A DNA stretch of 64,000 nt from Oribacterium sinus (GCF_014202695.1 NZ_JACHHH010000001.1:62001-126000), one strand, 5' to 3'. Counted from the first letter of the stretch, positions 1-8,760 are shown. Notes: generated by a model from the letters alone, not told the origin. A program made the numbers and translations.

Positions 1-2
1 GG

Positions 3-80
3 GGTGCCTATAAGACAGGAAATATCGAAATACATAAAAAGGCAGCAGGGATTATGCTTCCTAAGATAGAGAAGGAATAG
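3..80 (+). CDS. C-terminal end of an unidentified protein (partial)
   Basis: An open frame enters from the left edge and stops with TAG at 78-80. The 25 visible residues (GAYKTGNIEIHKKAAG... to ...LPKIEKE) look protein-like and end just before a strong hairpin that would terminate transcription. There is too little sequence to assign a family. The strand call rests on the reading frame and on the terminator that follows. Confidence 0.3.
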   Translation, partial: GAYKTGNIEIHKKAAGIMLPKIEKE

Positions 81-97
81 GCTTTCTTGTAGACACC

Positions 98-156
98 AAA
101 GAATCCCCAAAATCAGGCAGAAATGAAATCATACCGCTTGATTTTAGGGATTCTTT
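98..156. terminator. Bidirectional terminator between convergent genes
   Basis: Arms 98-115 and 139-156 are nearly perfect inverted repeats built on AAAGAATCCC(C)AAAATCA. Both ends are A/T-rich, so the hairpin can terminate the rightward gene ending at 80 and the leftward gene ending at 178. Confidence 0.7.
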
Positions 157-177
157 TATCTCGTAAGAACTCACATT

Positions 178-702
178 TTATACGGAAATGTTAATATCCT
201 TATTGTCTTTTCCTTCTTCCTGATTAATGTACTCCTGCACAATAGCCGGATCAAAGGGCTTAGGATGATGCCATCCCGGAACCTTACTTTTAATATATCC
301 CATAATCTTATCCATTTCTGAAAACTTTAACTCCTCTATGGTATAAAGAACGGACATTCTTTCCGGGCCATTCCTGGTCTTTGCATAGGCCTTGTATTTT
401 TCGTTATAACTATGGACTTTCTCAAAGGAGCTCCCACCCTGTTCCTTTAAATATCTTTCTCTGATTTGGTGTTTCACTAAATCTTCAATATCTTTACTTA
501 TAGGTACAATATGCTTCGGCTCCACATCGGGGTTCCAACCACATAACCATCTGTCTCCACCTGTGGCTTCTGCATTCCGATAGGATCGTTCTAAGTCGGA
601 AATAGATTGATTCCCATCGCTATCTGAAGAGCCCTGTTTAGAAGTGGCTTTCTCATAATCCTGTTTTTTAAGGGCATAATTCGCCATTTCAGTTACTGTC
701 AT
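178..702 (-). CDS. Hypothetical protein, 174 aa
   Basis: A soluble, charged 174-residue protein that I cannot place in a family. It has no signal peptide or membrane segment. The N-terminal 60 residues are rich in Ser, Asp and Gln and probably disordered; the rest is mixed, with a WHHPKPFDP stretch near residues 145-153. The start is well supported: AAGAGG lies 7 nt upstream of ATG. It stands alone, convergent with the partial gene at the left edge and followed by a shared terminator. No function is proposed. Confidence 0.65.
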   Translation of the reverse strand: MTVTEMANYALKKQDYEKATSKQGSSDSDGNQSISDLERSYRNAEATGGDRWLCGWNPDVEPKHIVPISKDIEDLVKHQIRERYLKEQGGSSFEKVHSYNEKYKAYAKTRNGPERMSVLYTIEELKFSEMDKIMGYIKSKVPGWHHPKPFDPAIVQEYINQEEGKDNKDINISV

Positions 703-841
703 AGTTTTACCTCTTAATCTATCTCCCTTTCTTTAAAAAATTTCATGCGGCTTAAGCATGCTATTTCATTTAATATATTATCGGTAAAATAAATAAATAA
801 ATAGAATGCGTTCCATTACAGAATATTTTTTAAGAAAAAGT

Positions 842-897
842 GGCGAAGCTAGTGGGAACGTGCCCCAATGCAGACTTAAATTGTGTGGAAAAGCTAT
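842..897. repeat. Half copy of the dispersed hairpin element (fragment)
   Basis: This segment aligns with one half of the element found at 36381-36532 when that copy is read on the minus strand: GGCGAAG(C/T)TAG(T/C)GGGA(A/G)CGTGCC(C/T)C, then a flank ending in TGTGG and AAAGC. The partner half is missing. The rest of the 703-920 interval is AT-rich and holds nothing else I can support. The fragment sits just downstream of the TetR gene (which reads leftward and ends at 921). Confidence 0.55.
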
Positions 898-920
898 GGG
901 TTGATTTTTTATGGTCCCTC

Positions 921-1535
921 TTATTTCGCAAATTCCTCCAATGCCGCCGGTATGGTGGATTGCAGGTACCGCAAGATAAATCGAATACATTCCTGCTTAT
1001 TAAAGGGGGACTTTTTTTGAAGATATAAGAGCAGGATTTGTGCAATGCTGGCGATATAGCTGTCCACCAGCGTATCCAAAAACTTCTGCTCGATGCCTAA
1101 GGGATTGGAAGTTTCCGTTATTTTTCCCCCATTCCTCTTCAAGACATCCTCCATCCCCTTTTCCATGGCCCAGGAGATTACTTTACGGAAGTCCTTATTT
1201 AAGAAACGAACCAAAGCATCCCTCCCCATGGAATCATAGACACAGTTTACAAAATGACGGTTCTTCTCAATGGAATCAAAAACCAGGGCAAGAGAATTTT
1301 CATAGTCCTCCTGATTCTGAATTTCAAAAATCAATCTTTGACTTTCTTGTGTTACCATCCATTCCAAAAGTCCGTAAATATCCGGAAAATAATAATAAAA
1401 GGTCTTTCTATTGATGCCGACCTTTTCAATCAGCTCCCGAACGGTAATCTTTTCCAGGGGCTTTTTTTGTAAATAAAATTCCAAGGCTTCCGCCAACTGT
1501 CTTTGGGTTCTTTCCCTACACTCTTGTTTTTTCAT
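921..1535 (-). CDS. TetR/AcrR family transcriptional regulator
   Basis: A 204-residue one-component repressor. The N-terminal helix-turn-helix is typical of TetR proteins: TVRELIEKVGINRKTFYYYF at about residues 30-49, followed by the usual D-x-x-x-L region. The C-terminal ligand domain is all-helical and not specific. The open frame extends further upstream, but that part reads as non-protein sequence, so I chose the ATG at 1535 (MKKQECRERT). Its ribosome site is weak. It is divergent from the MMPL exporter pair starting at 1765, the usual arrangement for local repression. The spacing region carries a direct repeat GGACAAT...GGACAAAT just upstream of this start that could be part of its operator. 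The inducer is unknown. Confidence 0.85.
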   Translation of the reverse strand: MKKQECRERTQRQLAEALEFYLQKKPLEKITVRELIEKVGINRKTFYYYFPDIYGLLEWMVTQESQRLIFEIQNQEDYENSLALVFDSIEKNRHFVNCVYDSMGRDALVRFLNKDFRKVISWAMEKGMEDVLKRNGGKITETSNPLGIEQKFLDTLVDSYIASIAQILLLYLQKKSPFNKQECIRFILRYLQSTIPAALEEFAK

Positions 1536-1764
1536 TTTTATACCACATTTGTCCCATATTGTCCGTTTTTTTTCCTTTGCCAAAGGCTTAGGATATCTAC
1601 TGTTGCTTATGGCTTTTTTTTTAGTATAGCAAAAAAAGGAGAAAAACAAAGAAATAAGCATTGAAATAGTATGAGTAAAACAGTATGGGGAAAGGTTTTG
1701 AAAGCAGAAGTGCTTTAAAGACAAAAGTAGCATTGGAATCGTATAGAACAAGGAGGGTACAAGC

Positions 1765-3819
1765 ATGAAAAATCAGAAAATTTACAATAGAGAAACAGCA
1801 AGCAATCAAAACGGTAATCATAATGGTAATCAGAAGAATACTCGAAATGGTAAGCAAAGGAGCAGTGAAAGGAATAAGCAATGGAAAAGAGCAGTTTGTA
1901 TTGCTCTTTGTTTAAGTCAGGTCCTTGCCCTGTCCATCTCGGCTTTGGCAGAGGTGCAAAAGCCTCGCTATCACGAGAACTACTATGCCTTATTAAGCCC
2001 CACCGGAGAATTCAAGCAGGGCTCTTTGGTAAGAGAGTATGAAACCAAGGGGTATTCCAGTCTTACAGATTACGGAACTTATGAAAATGTAAAAAATCTT
2101 AGCAACAGTGTAGCGGTAGAGTCCAATGGAAATCAGCATACCTTAGACCTGTCCAAGGGAAATGTAGACTCTCTCTTTTTGGAGGGGGAAACGTCAGAAC
2201 CCTACAGTCTCTTGCCTTGGAGTATTCAGATTCGCTACGAGCTAAATGGTTTGGAGGTACAGCCGGAAACTCTTGCGGGAGAGAAGGGCTTGGTGAAAAT
2301 TCATGTGCAGTTTAAAAAGAATCCCAACGCCCAGGATTATGCAGCGAAAAACTATGTGCTGATGGCTAAAAGTAGCTTTAGCGCAGAGGACATTTTATCC
2401 CTAAAGGCAGAGAAGGCTCAGGTGGTATCTTTGGGAGAAAAGAAGGAAGTGATTTTCGTCCTCCTTCCCGGAGAGGAAGACGACTTTACCATTGAGGTGG
2501 GAAGCAACTCCTTCAGTTTTTCCGGTTTACAATTTCAGATGGCTCCCCTTCGTTCCTCTCAGGTGGAGAAAATTACGGATTTACGAGAGGCAAAGGAAGA
2601 GTCGGAGGACTCCTACCGCGCCCTTAAGGACGCAGGAAACAGCCTTTTGGATTCCTTGGATGCCTCTCAGAAATCCGTGGAAGCGATGCGGAAAAACATT
2701 AACAACAGTGAAGCTCTTCTTCGGAAGACACAGGAAGAGGGAAGAGCTTATCAAAACAATAGAGACCAAATCTATCAGGATATGGAGACTGTGAATAGCA
2801 GCATCAGCCCTCTTACGGAAAATGTGGAGGATTTCAACGGACTGAGTCGAGATACCAAGAACAATATTAGCGAAAGCCAGAGCAATATGAATCGTTTGCA
2901 AAATGCCATGCTTGAGTTGGAGGATTCTTTGGTAGCCCTTCGGGGAGATGTACCCGGTCAGACAGAAATTGATAAGGCACAGCAGAGTCTTAGTCAGGTG
3001 GAAGCCTTACTTTCCGCAAAAAAGCAGGGATCCGTACAGAACAGCTTAGCGAATTTATCGGCTAAGCTGGAGGGCTCTCCTTTGAAGGATCAGATTATGG
3101 CTCTGGTGCAGGAATATATTTCTATGCAGGCAGAGGAGGCCGGTACAGAGGCGGAGATGCAGAAGCTTGCAATGGAAAAGCTAAGTCCTGCCTTAAAGGA
3201 ATTTTCCTCCAATGCCCATTCCGGACTGACAAACTCTAAAGAGAGTCTTTCCGTTTTGGAAGACAACATTGAAGATGTGAAGAGATTGCAGGAAACCCTG
3301 AAAAGCTATGCGGAGAAGGGAGAGGAAACCGGCAGGAACTTAAACACGCTTTTGGAGAACAGTCAGAAAACCATGGAGGATTTACGAGGAACCCTGCAAG
3401 AGCAGGATGCTTACCTTCGAGGAAAGAGAGAGGAGGCCTATTCTTCTATTGAAAATAATTTAAATGCTACCGAGAAAATGCTGAAAAACGGAGAGGCTGT
3501 TTTGGATTCTACCGGAGCTGTTCGTAATGCCAAGGGAGAGTTGGAAGCCCTTGTGGAGAAGAAGTGGGATGAAAATGTAGGGGAAAAGTCCAGTGTTTTG
3601 GAAATTGATCCTAACAGACCCATTGAGTCCTTAATGCCTTCCGAAAATGATAATATTGTGGATGTGGCTGTGACCTTACGTACCGAAGAAATCAAAGAGG
3701 TAAAGGAAGAAACGGTAAAGACTAAAGAAACGAAAGAGCCTAGTCTCTGGGATAGACTGAGACAAGTGGCAAACAAGGTATGGAAAGGAATCACCTCTAT
3801 TTTCAAAGGAGGGAAGTAA
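1765..3819 (+). CDS. Secreted coiled-coil partner of an MMPL exporter
   Basis: A 684-residue exported protein. After a polar, Asn-rich N-terminus, a signal-type hydrophobic stretch (AVCIALCLSQVLALSISALA, about residues 43-62) is followed by a beta-rich region to about 270. A long heptad-rich helical section (about 275-600) comes next, then a Lys-rich tail ending WKGITSIFKGGK with no membrane anchor. Proteins of this layout are commonly encoded just before MMPL-type RND permeases in Firmicutes and are thought to act outside the membrane with them. AGGAGGG precedes the ATG. The stop codon abuts the next gene's ATG, so the two are translationally coupled. The cargo is unknown. Confidence 0.75.
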   Translation: MKNQKIYNRETASNQNGNHNGNQKNTRNGKQRSSERNKQWKRAVCIALCLSQVLALSISALAEVQKPRYHENYYALLSPTGEFKQGSLVREYETKGYSSLTDYGTYENVKNLSNSVAVESNGNQHTLDLSKGNVDSLFLEGETSEPYSLLPWSIQIRYELNGLEVQPETLAGEKGLVKIHVQFKKNPNAQDYAAKNYVLMAKSSFSAEDILSLKAEKAQVVSLGEKKEVIFVLLPGEEDDFTIEVGSNSFSFSGLQFQMAPLRSSQVEKITDLREAKEESEDSYRALKDAGNSLLDSLDASQKSVEAMRKNINNSEALLRKTQEEGRAYQNNRDQIYQDMETVNSSISPLTENVEDFNGLSRDTKNNISESQSNMNRLQNAMLELEDSLVALRGDVPGQTEIDKAQQSLSQVEALLSAKKQGSVQNSLANLSAKLEGSPLKDQIMALVQEYISMQAEEAGTEAEMQKLAMEKLSPALKEFSSNAHSGLTNSKESLSVLEDNIEDVKRLQETLKSYAEKGEETGRNLNTLLENSQKTMEDLRGTLQEQDAYLRGKREEAYSSIENNLNATEKMLKNGEAVLDSTGAVRNAKGELEALVEKKWDENVGEKSSVLEIDPNRPIESLMPSENDNIVDVAVTLRTEEIKEVKEETVKTKETKEPSLWDRLRQVANKVWKGITSIFKGGK

Positions 3820-5925
3820 ATGAGTATTAGCGAAAAATGTGCAGATTTTATTGTTAAATATAGAGAAAAAATCAGTCGAGTTTTCTGGGGGCTCTTAGGC
3901 ATTTCCCTGATTCTTTGCCTCTTTGTGCAGGTGAATTACGACTTGAGTAAATATCTTCCGGAGTCCTCCCTTACTCAGCAGGGAATTCAGAAGATGGAGG
4001 ATAGTTTTGGCTATCCCGGAACGGCAAGAATTATGCTAAAGGATGTCTCCATGGGAGAAGCCCTCTCTTATAAGGAGCAGATTGAGCATATTTCCGGTGT
4101 AGACCGGGTGAGTTTTTCCACAGGCTCCAAAAGTGCCTATGCTCCTGAATTTATGGAAGAAAAGGAGAAGGAAAAGGATTTAGATTATAAGGACGGAAAT
4201 GCTTTATTTCATGTAGTCTTTGTAAAGGGAGACAGTGACGTACAAACAAAGAAGACCCTTAGGGAAATCGAAAGCCTTTTGGGAGACAAGGCGGTGTATG
4301 CAGGCCTTGCGGTACAAAGTAAGACGGTGGAGGAACAGGTTAGTAGCCAAATGGGCTTGATTTTAGCTCTGGGACTTGGCTTTATTTTCCTGATTCTGAT
4401 TATAATGACCAATTCCTACGGAGAGCCTTTCCTATTCCTGATTACCATTTTGCTGGCGGTGGGACTAAACCGGGGCACCAATGTGTTTCTGGGAAAGGTA
4501 TCTTTTATCACCAATAACGTTGCGGCAATTTTGCAGATTGCAGTATCCATGGACTATGCCATCTTCCTGCTTCACTCCTTTGAAACCGGTCTTGAAAAAG
4601 GAATGGATAAGGAAAAAGCCCTGTCCTATGCGGTAGGAAAATCCTTAAGCACGATTTTAGCATCTTCTCTAACCACTGTGGGAGGCTTTTTGGCTCTCTG
4701 TGCCATGAGCTTTGGAATCGGTAAGGATATGGGAATCGTATTGGCAAAGGGTGTGGTGTTCAGCCTTTTAACGGTTATTTTCTTTATGCCGGCTCTTTTG
4801 CTTCGGATGTGGAACTTTGTGGAAAAGACCAGACATAAGCCCTTTGTGCCCTCCTTTAAGCCATTGGCAAAGCTTGCCTACAGGCTTAGTCCTCTTGTAC
4901 TGATTCTTACTATTCTTTTAGTTTATCCCTTAAATATCATGCAGGGGATGAATGACTTCCGCTTTAGTAACGGTGCGGTGGTAAAGGGAGAAGGTACAAA
5001 GATTTCTGAAATGGAAGAAGAAATCAATGGGGTTTTCGGAGAAGAAAATCTTTTGATTGCTATTTATCCGGAGGGAAGAAATGACAGAGAGAAGGCCTTG
5101 GGAAATCTTTTAACTTCCCTTCCTTATGTGGAAAATGTGCAGTCCTTAAGCTCCTTATTACCGGAGGGAGTACCGGAGTTTATGGTACCGAAGTCCTCCT
5201 TAGATTTAGTCAGAAAAGACGGCTACAGCAGAATGGTTATTACCCTAAATCTTCCCGGAGAAAGTCAGGAGTCTTATAAGGCGGTAAGCACCATTCGACA
5301 GATTTTAAAGGTTTACACCGGAGAAGACAGCTATCTGGTGGGAGATACCACCGCCACTATGGACATGGAAAATATCCTTCGAACAGACAATGCCAAGGTG
5401 AATACCCTGTCTATGATTGTGATTTTTCTTGTGGTTATGCTTTCCTTTAAGTCGGTACTCTTTGCTATTGTAGCCATGATTCCTATCGAACTGGCCATTA
5501 TGAGCAATATGTCCTTCTCCTTCCTGGAAGGCACCAATATGATTTTTATCGGCTATGTTATCGTGTCCAGTATTCAGCTGGGCGCAACAGTGGACTACGC
5601 CATTTTGACCTTGGATCACTTCAAGGAAGAAAGAGAGAAAAAGAGCAGAAAGGAAGCCATTATTGCCTCCATTGAAAAGAGCCTATCCTCCCTCTTTGTT
5701 TCCGGAACGATTTTGGCGGTGGTCGGCTATGTGATTTCCTTTATCTCCTCCGTTCCGGCCATCGGACAGCTGGGAAAGTTGATCGGAAGAGGCGCCGTAT
5801 GCTCCCTCTTCTTCGTAATCTTCTTGATGCCCTCGCTATTGGGAATTTTGGATAGAGTACTGATTTTCGCAGAAAAGAGAAAGAAAGCGGTGAAGAATAA
5901 AGTTGCCGGCGCTGTTGTAGTATAG
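3820..5925 (+). CDS. MMPL/RND family transporter
   Basis: A 701-residue membrane protein in the MMPL branch of the RND superfamily. One transmembrane helix near residue 20-35 and a large external loop precede a block of five helices (about 175-335) containing MDYAIFLLHSFE and FGIGKDMG. The same plan is then repeated in the second half (TVDYAILTLDHFKEE near 587-601). This internal duplication is diagnostic. It likely exports a lipid or hydrophobic compound, energised by the proton gradient. The ATG directly follows the stop of its partner gene, and both are probably controlled by the divergent TetR. The last codons (VVV-stop) lie inside the left arm of a decayed hairpin element, which may have supplied the present C-terminus. 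Confidence 0.88.
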   Translation: MSISEKCADFIVKYREKISRVFWGLLGISLILCLFVQVNYDLSKYLPESSLTQQGIQKMEDSFGYPGTARIMLKDVSMGEALSYKEQIEHISGVDRVSFSTGSKSAYAPEFMEEKEKEKDLDYKDGNALFHVVFVKGDSDVQTKKTLREIESLLGDKAVYAGLAVQSKTVEEQVSSQMGLILALGLGFIFLILIIMTNSYGEPFLFLITILLAVGLNRGTNVFLGKVSFITNNVAAILQIAVSMDYAIFLLHSFETGLEKGMDKEKALSYAVGKSLSTILASSLTTVGGFLALCAMSFGIGKDMGIVLAKGVVFSLLTVIFFMPALLLRMWNFVEKTRHKPFVPSFKPLAKLAYRLSPLVLILTILLVYPLNIMQGMNDFRFSNGAVVKGEGTKISEMEEEINGVFGEENLLIAIYPEGRNDREKALGNLLTSLPYVENVQSLSSLLPEGVPEFMVPKSSLDLVRKDGYSRMVITLNLPGESQESYKAVSTIRQILKVYTGEDSYLVGDTTATMDMENILRTDNAKVNTLSMIVIFLVVMLSFKSVLFAIVAMIPIELAIMSNMSFSFLEGTNMIFIGYVIVSSIQLGATVDYAILTLDHFKEEREKKSRKEAIIASIEKSLSSLFVSGTILAVVGYVISFISSVPAIGQLGKLIGRGAVCSLFFVIFLMPSLLGILDRVLIFAEKRKKAVKNKVAGAVVV

Positions 5926-6240
5926 ACCTGTATTAGGGGCGCTCTTGCCAACCTAGTTTGTCGTAGTGAAAGGCTATACATTATAGATCTTCGCTCTGAT
6001 GCCATATAGACCTGTAAGTGGGGCACGCTCTCGCTAACCTCGCCTCGTAGCGGATACTAAGCGAAAAACACAGTTTCTGTGTTTTTCGCAAGTACCGACG
6101 GGCTCAGATTGCCCCTTTTACAGGGATATGCTGCATCAGTCGGTGAAACTTGTTGTTTTTTATAGTCCTTCACTTCCTCACTTTCGACAAGTCATGACGG
6201 GCTATGATTGCCCTACCTACAGACATATGCTGCATTAGGT
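5914..6240. repeat. Decayed copy of the hairpin element, split by a nested copy
   Basis: The left part (5914-5964) contains GTAGTATAGACCTGTATTA followed by GGGGCGCTCTTGCCAACCT. The right part (6186-6236) contains ACAAGTCATGACGGGCTATG, ATTGCCC and a flank ending ATATGCTGCAT. Both are diverged versions of the element's conserved blocks. Between them sits a better preserved copy with its own arms, including AGTGAAAGGCTATA (5965-5978) opposite TATAGTCCTTCACT. The whole 5926-6377 gap between genes is therefore one element inside another plus about 140 bp of AT-rich leader. Confidence 0.65.
5998..6138 (+). repeat. Dispersed hairpin element, copy 1
   Basis: The core is 6020-6115 (96 bp), bounded by GGGGCA and TGCCCC. 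The apical stem is AGCGAAAAACACAG, loop TTT, CTGTGTTTTTCGC. The conserved unpaired blocks GCTAACCTCGCC and CGGGCTCAGATTGCC are present. The outer stem pairs 5998-6017 with 6117-6138. The core is nearly identical to the reverse complement of copy 2 at 10301-10396. It encodes no protein. Confidence 0.8.
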
Positions 6241-6377
6241 GGCTTATTACAGCCCTTCAATTTGTCGCGGAGGATTTGTAAAGGGCATGAGGCTTTTGCT
6301 ATAGAGAGAATAAAATGAATTTTGTATAATACTGTTGCACAATCAGTGAAAAGTTGTATATGCACAGGAGATTCATT

Positions 6378-7217
6378 ATGACGAGAGAGGAAAGAGCAGA
6401 AAAGTGGTTTTCCAATATATCCGGTGCTGAATCCATCAGCATAGAAAGCAAAATAGAAATATGTGATAAGGCTGCAAAGAGAATGATGATTATCATTTTG
6501 GGCTTATTGACTTTAGAGTTCATTTTGCTATTCGTTGTAGGAGGAGAAATCTTCACTAGGGTAGCAGACTTTTTGAATCGCATTTCGGAAGGCGGACATA
6601 CGGGAAATCACTCTCAAGGTCTTGCACTTACAGGAATCATTGTGTTCTTACCTGTTTTTATAATCCCTTTGACGGCTGCTTTTAGCTATAAAAATAATTA
6701 TCTTAAAGCTGAACTGGCTAAGATTGTGACCAGTAGAGAAAATACTGCTGGCAAAGAGTCGGCTTTGCCAAGTTTTACTAAAGAAAGTGAAAGCGATATT
6801 CTCCATTTTGATACTTTGAATTTCAAATTAGCGATTATTCAAGTCTTGATGTATGACCTGCATTTGCTGAAGCCGGAATTTGATATCTATGCTTTTGCCG
6901 ACCAATATAAAGGCAAAAATATCGATACGGACAGTGATGCCATTATAGAACCTGCGATGAATTTCTTTAAGGAAATGGAAATTCCAAAGAACTTTGCCCC
7001 CTATGTGGAAATGCTCTACATGGACGGCGGGAATGATGTGTACATGAACATTATTCCCCAGTGGGATGGAGAAGACGACAGTTTTGACCTAAATGAAATC
7101 ACTTTGGAAGAACTACAGCAATTTCCAAATCTAAAAAAAGCTAACCTTATGAGCAGTGATTTTGATAAGGTAAAAGAAGTATTCGAGGCTGCAAATATTG
7201 CAGTAGAACCGCTTTAA
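6378..7217 (+). CDS. Membrane-anchored protein with a DUF6892-like C-terminal domain
   Basis: A 279-residue protein. Residues 1-35 are charged. Two hydrophobic helices follow (MMIIILGLLTLEFILLFVVG, about 36-55, and GIIVFLPVFIIPLTAAF, about 84-100). A soluble domain of about 150 residues begins with FKLAIIQVLMYDLHLLKPEF, which resembles the DUF6892 family; that family name is from memory. I moved the start to the ATG at 6378 because AGGAG lies 8 nt upstream, whereas the earlier in-frame ATG at 6354 has no ribosome site. A decayed paralogue fragment is found at 52107-52200. The function is unknown. Confidence 0.7.
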   Translation: MTREERAEKWFSNISGAESISIESKIEICDKAAKRMMIIILGLLTLEFILLFVVGGEIFTRVADFLNRISEGGHTGNHSQGLALTGIIVFLPVFIIPLTAAFSYKNNYLKAELAKIVTSRENTAGKESALPSFTKESESDILHFDTLNFKLAIIQVLMYDLHLLKPEFDIYAFADQYKGKNIDTDSDAIIEPAMNFFKEMEIPKNFAPYVEMLYMDGGNDVYMNIIPQWDGEDDSFDLNEITLEELQQFPNLKKANLMSSDFDKVKEVFEAANIAVEPL

Positions 7218-7292
7218 CAATGAAAACAAATGATAGTATTAGCAAAGTTGGTAAGGAGCTATGTAAAGTATGGGAGCGTTCTAAGCTCTGAG

Positions 7293-7413
7293 GCAGTGAA
7301 GGACTATAAGAATCCCAAAGCTAAAGCGATTGATCCAGTATAGGCCTGTAAAAGGGGCAATCCAGTCCACCGCACTTACTGAGCACAAGAGCAATGAAGG
7401 ACTATAAGAATCT
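7293..7413 (-). repeat. Truncated copy of the hairpin element
   Basis: 7293-7362 matches the arm of copy 2 at 10240-10310 closely: GCAGTGAAGGACTATAAGAA, CCAAAGCT(A/G)AAGCGATTGAT, then CCTGTAAAAGGGGCAATC. The remainder of the element is missing. A second start of the same arm (AGCAATGAAGGACTATAAGA) occurs at 7389-7413. The surrounding gap 7218-7706 otherwise contains only AT-rich sequence and a small hairpin at 7530-7551. Confidence 0.6.
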
Positions 7414-7529
7414 CACTATGTCGCAATAAGCCATGTGATTAAAAAGCTTGTCAGAACCATCTTTCGGATGGAAATAACCCATACGTCATATCAGCCTTTA
7501 TAAGTTAAATTAGCTCATAATCTTTTCTG

Positions 7530-7551
7530 AGAGCATCATCGCTGATGCTCT
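7530..7551. other. Small perfect hairpin in a gene-free stretch
   Basis: AGAGCATCA (7530-7538), loop TCGC, TGATGCTCT (7543-7551). There is no T-run on either side, so I do not call it a terminator. It lies downstream of the leftward broken gene ending at 7707. Confidence 0.35.
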
Positions 7552-7706
7552 ATTCGTCATACAGTTTTCAATGTACTAATCTATCTAAAATACGTTTCCG
7601 TATTTTATTCTAAAAATCTTAATCTTATGCTTGACTATTAATAGTTAGTCTTTCGTTAAAATAAAAAAGAGATATCATTTCTGCTATCCCTTTCAAAGTG
7701 TCACAA

Positions 7707-8183
7707 TTAAAATTTTAAGTCTTTTGAAATATCTTCTATATTTCTATAATGATTTTCTATTTCTTCTTGCTTCTTTCTTTTTAATTGTTCTTCTCTTCTT
7801 CTATATTGTTTTTCTTCTTCATTTGTTTTTTCTACACACAAGATTAAGGTATCTCTATGATATTGTTTTACCTCTTCGATTGTTGTTCCATCTAAAATGA
7901 TTTTATCAGATTCAACTCTAGCTATTCCAGGTCTATGCATTGATGTAAAACTTGGTGGGTAATTCCAATTTCTTAAAAACAATTCAGACCATGTGCTAGT
8001 TGGTTTGCTAGATAATCTAAAATGGATTCTATACAAAGCAGAACCTCTTGTTCCATCATTTTTTGGCAAGGTAACTTCATTTGTTATAATGCCCACTATT
8101 TTTATATCGTCTCCCTCAATTGTTATTGGTTCATATTCATCAACATAATATGGTCTTATACCTACTTTAGGTTGCTTTTTAAC
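7707..8183 (-). pseudogene. Hypothetical protein lacking its 5' end
   Basis: The frame from the stop at 7707 is open back to a stop at 8184-8186, about 159 codons. The extra upstream part reads as normal protein (GIRPYYVDEYEPITIEGDDI) but contains no plausible start with a ribosome site. The only late start is a GTG at 8096 that would cut through this sequence. I therefore read it as a gene truncated at a junction near 8185, where an unrelated rightward fragment begins. The C-terminal 60 residues form a charged, Lys/Glu/Arg-rich helix. The family is not recognised. If translation does start at 8096 the product is 129 aa. Confidence 0.5.
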
Positions 8184-8185
8184 TT

Positions 8186-8371
8186 AGTGTATTGTATTAT
8201 ATCTTTGAGCACGATAACCCTATTGATGACGGTCAAACGATTGCAGGCTTAGAAAATGGAGATATGAATCCAGATATCAAATGGAAGGTTCAATATGAGG
8301 ATTCCTTAATTCAACCTGTTCGCACTGTTATAGATATTAATATGGGTGAATATGCATCGGGCACTCGCTAG
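8186..8371 (+). pseudogene. C-terminal fragment of a lost gene
   Basis: An open frame of about 61 codons runs from the junction near 8186 to TAG at 8369-8371. It reads ...YYIFEHDNPIDDGQTIAGLE, continues through an NPDIKWKVQYEDS stretch and ends NMGEYASGTR. It looks like the tail of a larger enzyme or DUF protein, without a start codon or ribosome site. It meets the truncated leftward gene back to back, which marks a recombination junction. I do not recognise the family. Confidence 0.45.
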
Positions 8372-8399
8372 TTGGAAATTGATGAAAGGTGTGAGCATT

Positions 8400-8756
8400 A
8401 TGAATGATCAACGTGTTTTTGACATGGAACTTGTGAAAGTTGAAAGTCTAGAGAACGCTGTTAAGACAGCATTTTATCAAACTGATTCCACAGGTGGTTC
8501 AGTATGGGTTATTAAACCTGGTCAAACCTTACCAAAGCATTACCATCATAACTCTGATGATATATGGGTTATATTGCAAGGCAAGGGGGTATTTTATCCA
8601 ACGCCTGATACGGAGGTGCCTTTTACAAAGGGGCAAGTTATAGTATCTAAAAAGGGTGAATGTCATGGCGCAAAAAATACTGGAACAGAAGATGTTATCT
8701 TTGTAAGTATCGTTGCTCCTGTACCTTCTGATTATGACCCTGTTAGTACTAATTAA
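8400..8756 (+). CDS. Small cupin-domain protein
   Basis: A 118-residue single-domain cupin. Metal-ligand motif 1 is visible as KPGQTLPKHYHHNSDDIWVI (about residues 42-61), with the HxH pair and an acidic residue. Motif 2 follows at GQVIVSKKGECHGAKN (about 81-96). Small cupins bind sugars, organic acids or metals, and the substrate here cannot be read. I start it at the ATG at 8400, preceded by AAAGGTG, rather than at an upstream in-frame ATG at 8346 that overlaps the broken gene before it. It is followed by its own terminator. Confidence 0.75.
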   Translation: MNDQRVFDMELVKVESLENAVKTAFYQTDSTGGSVWVIKPGQTLPKHYHHNSDDIWVILQGKGVFYPTPDTEVPFTKGQVIVSKKGECHGAKNTGTEDVIFVSIVAPVPSDYDPVSTN

Positions 8757-8760
8757 TATG

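Noticed and set aside
921-1766. 281-residue version of the TetR protein
   Set aside because: The first 77 residues are low-complexity read-through of the divergent promoter region; the HTH domain begins properly at the ATG at 1535.
5914-6240. Insertion sequence with transposase
   Set aside because: No open frame of useful length lies inside any copy of the hairpin element; at most it would be a non-autonomous element.
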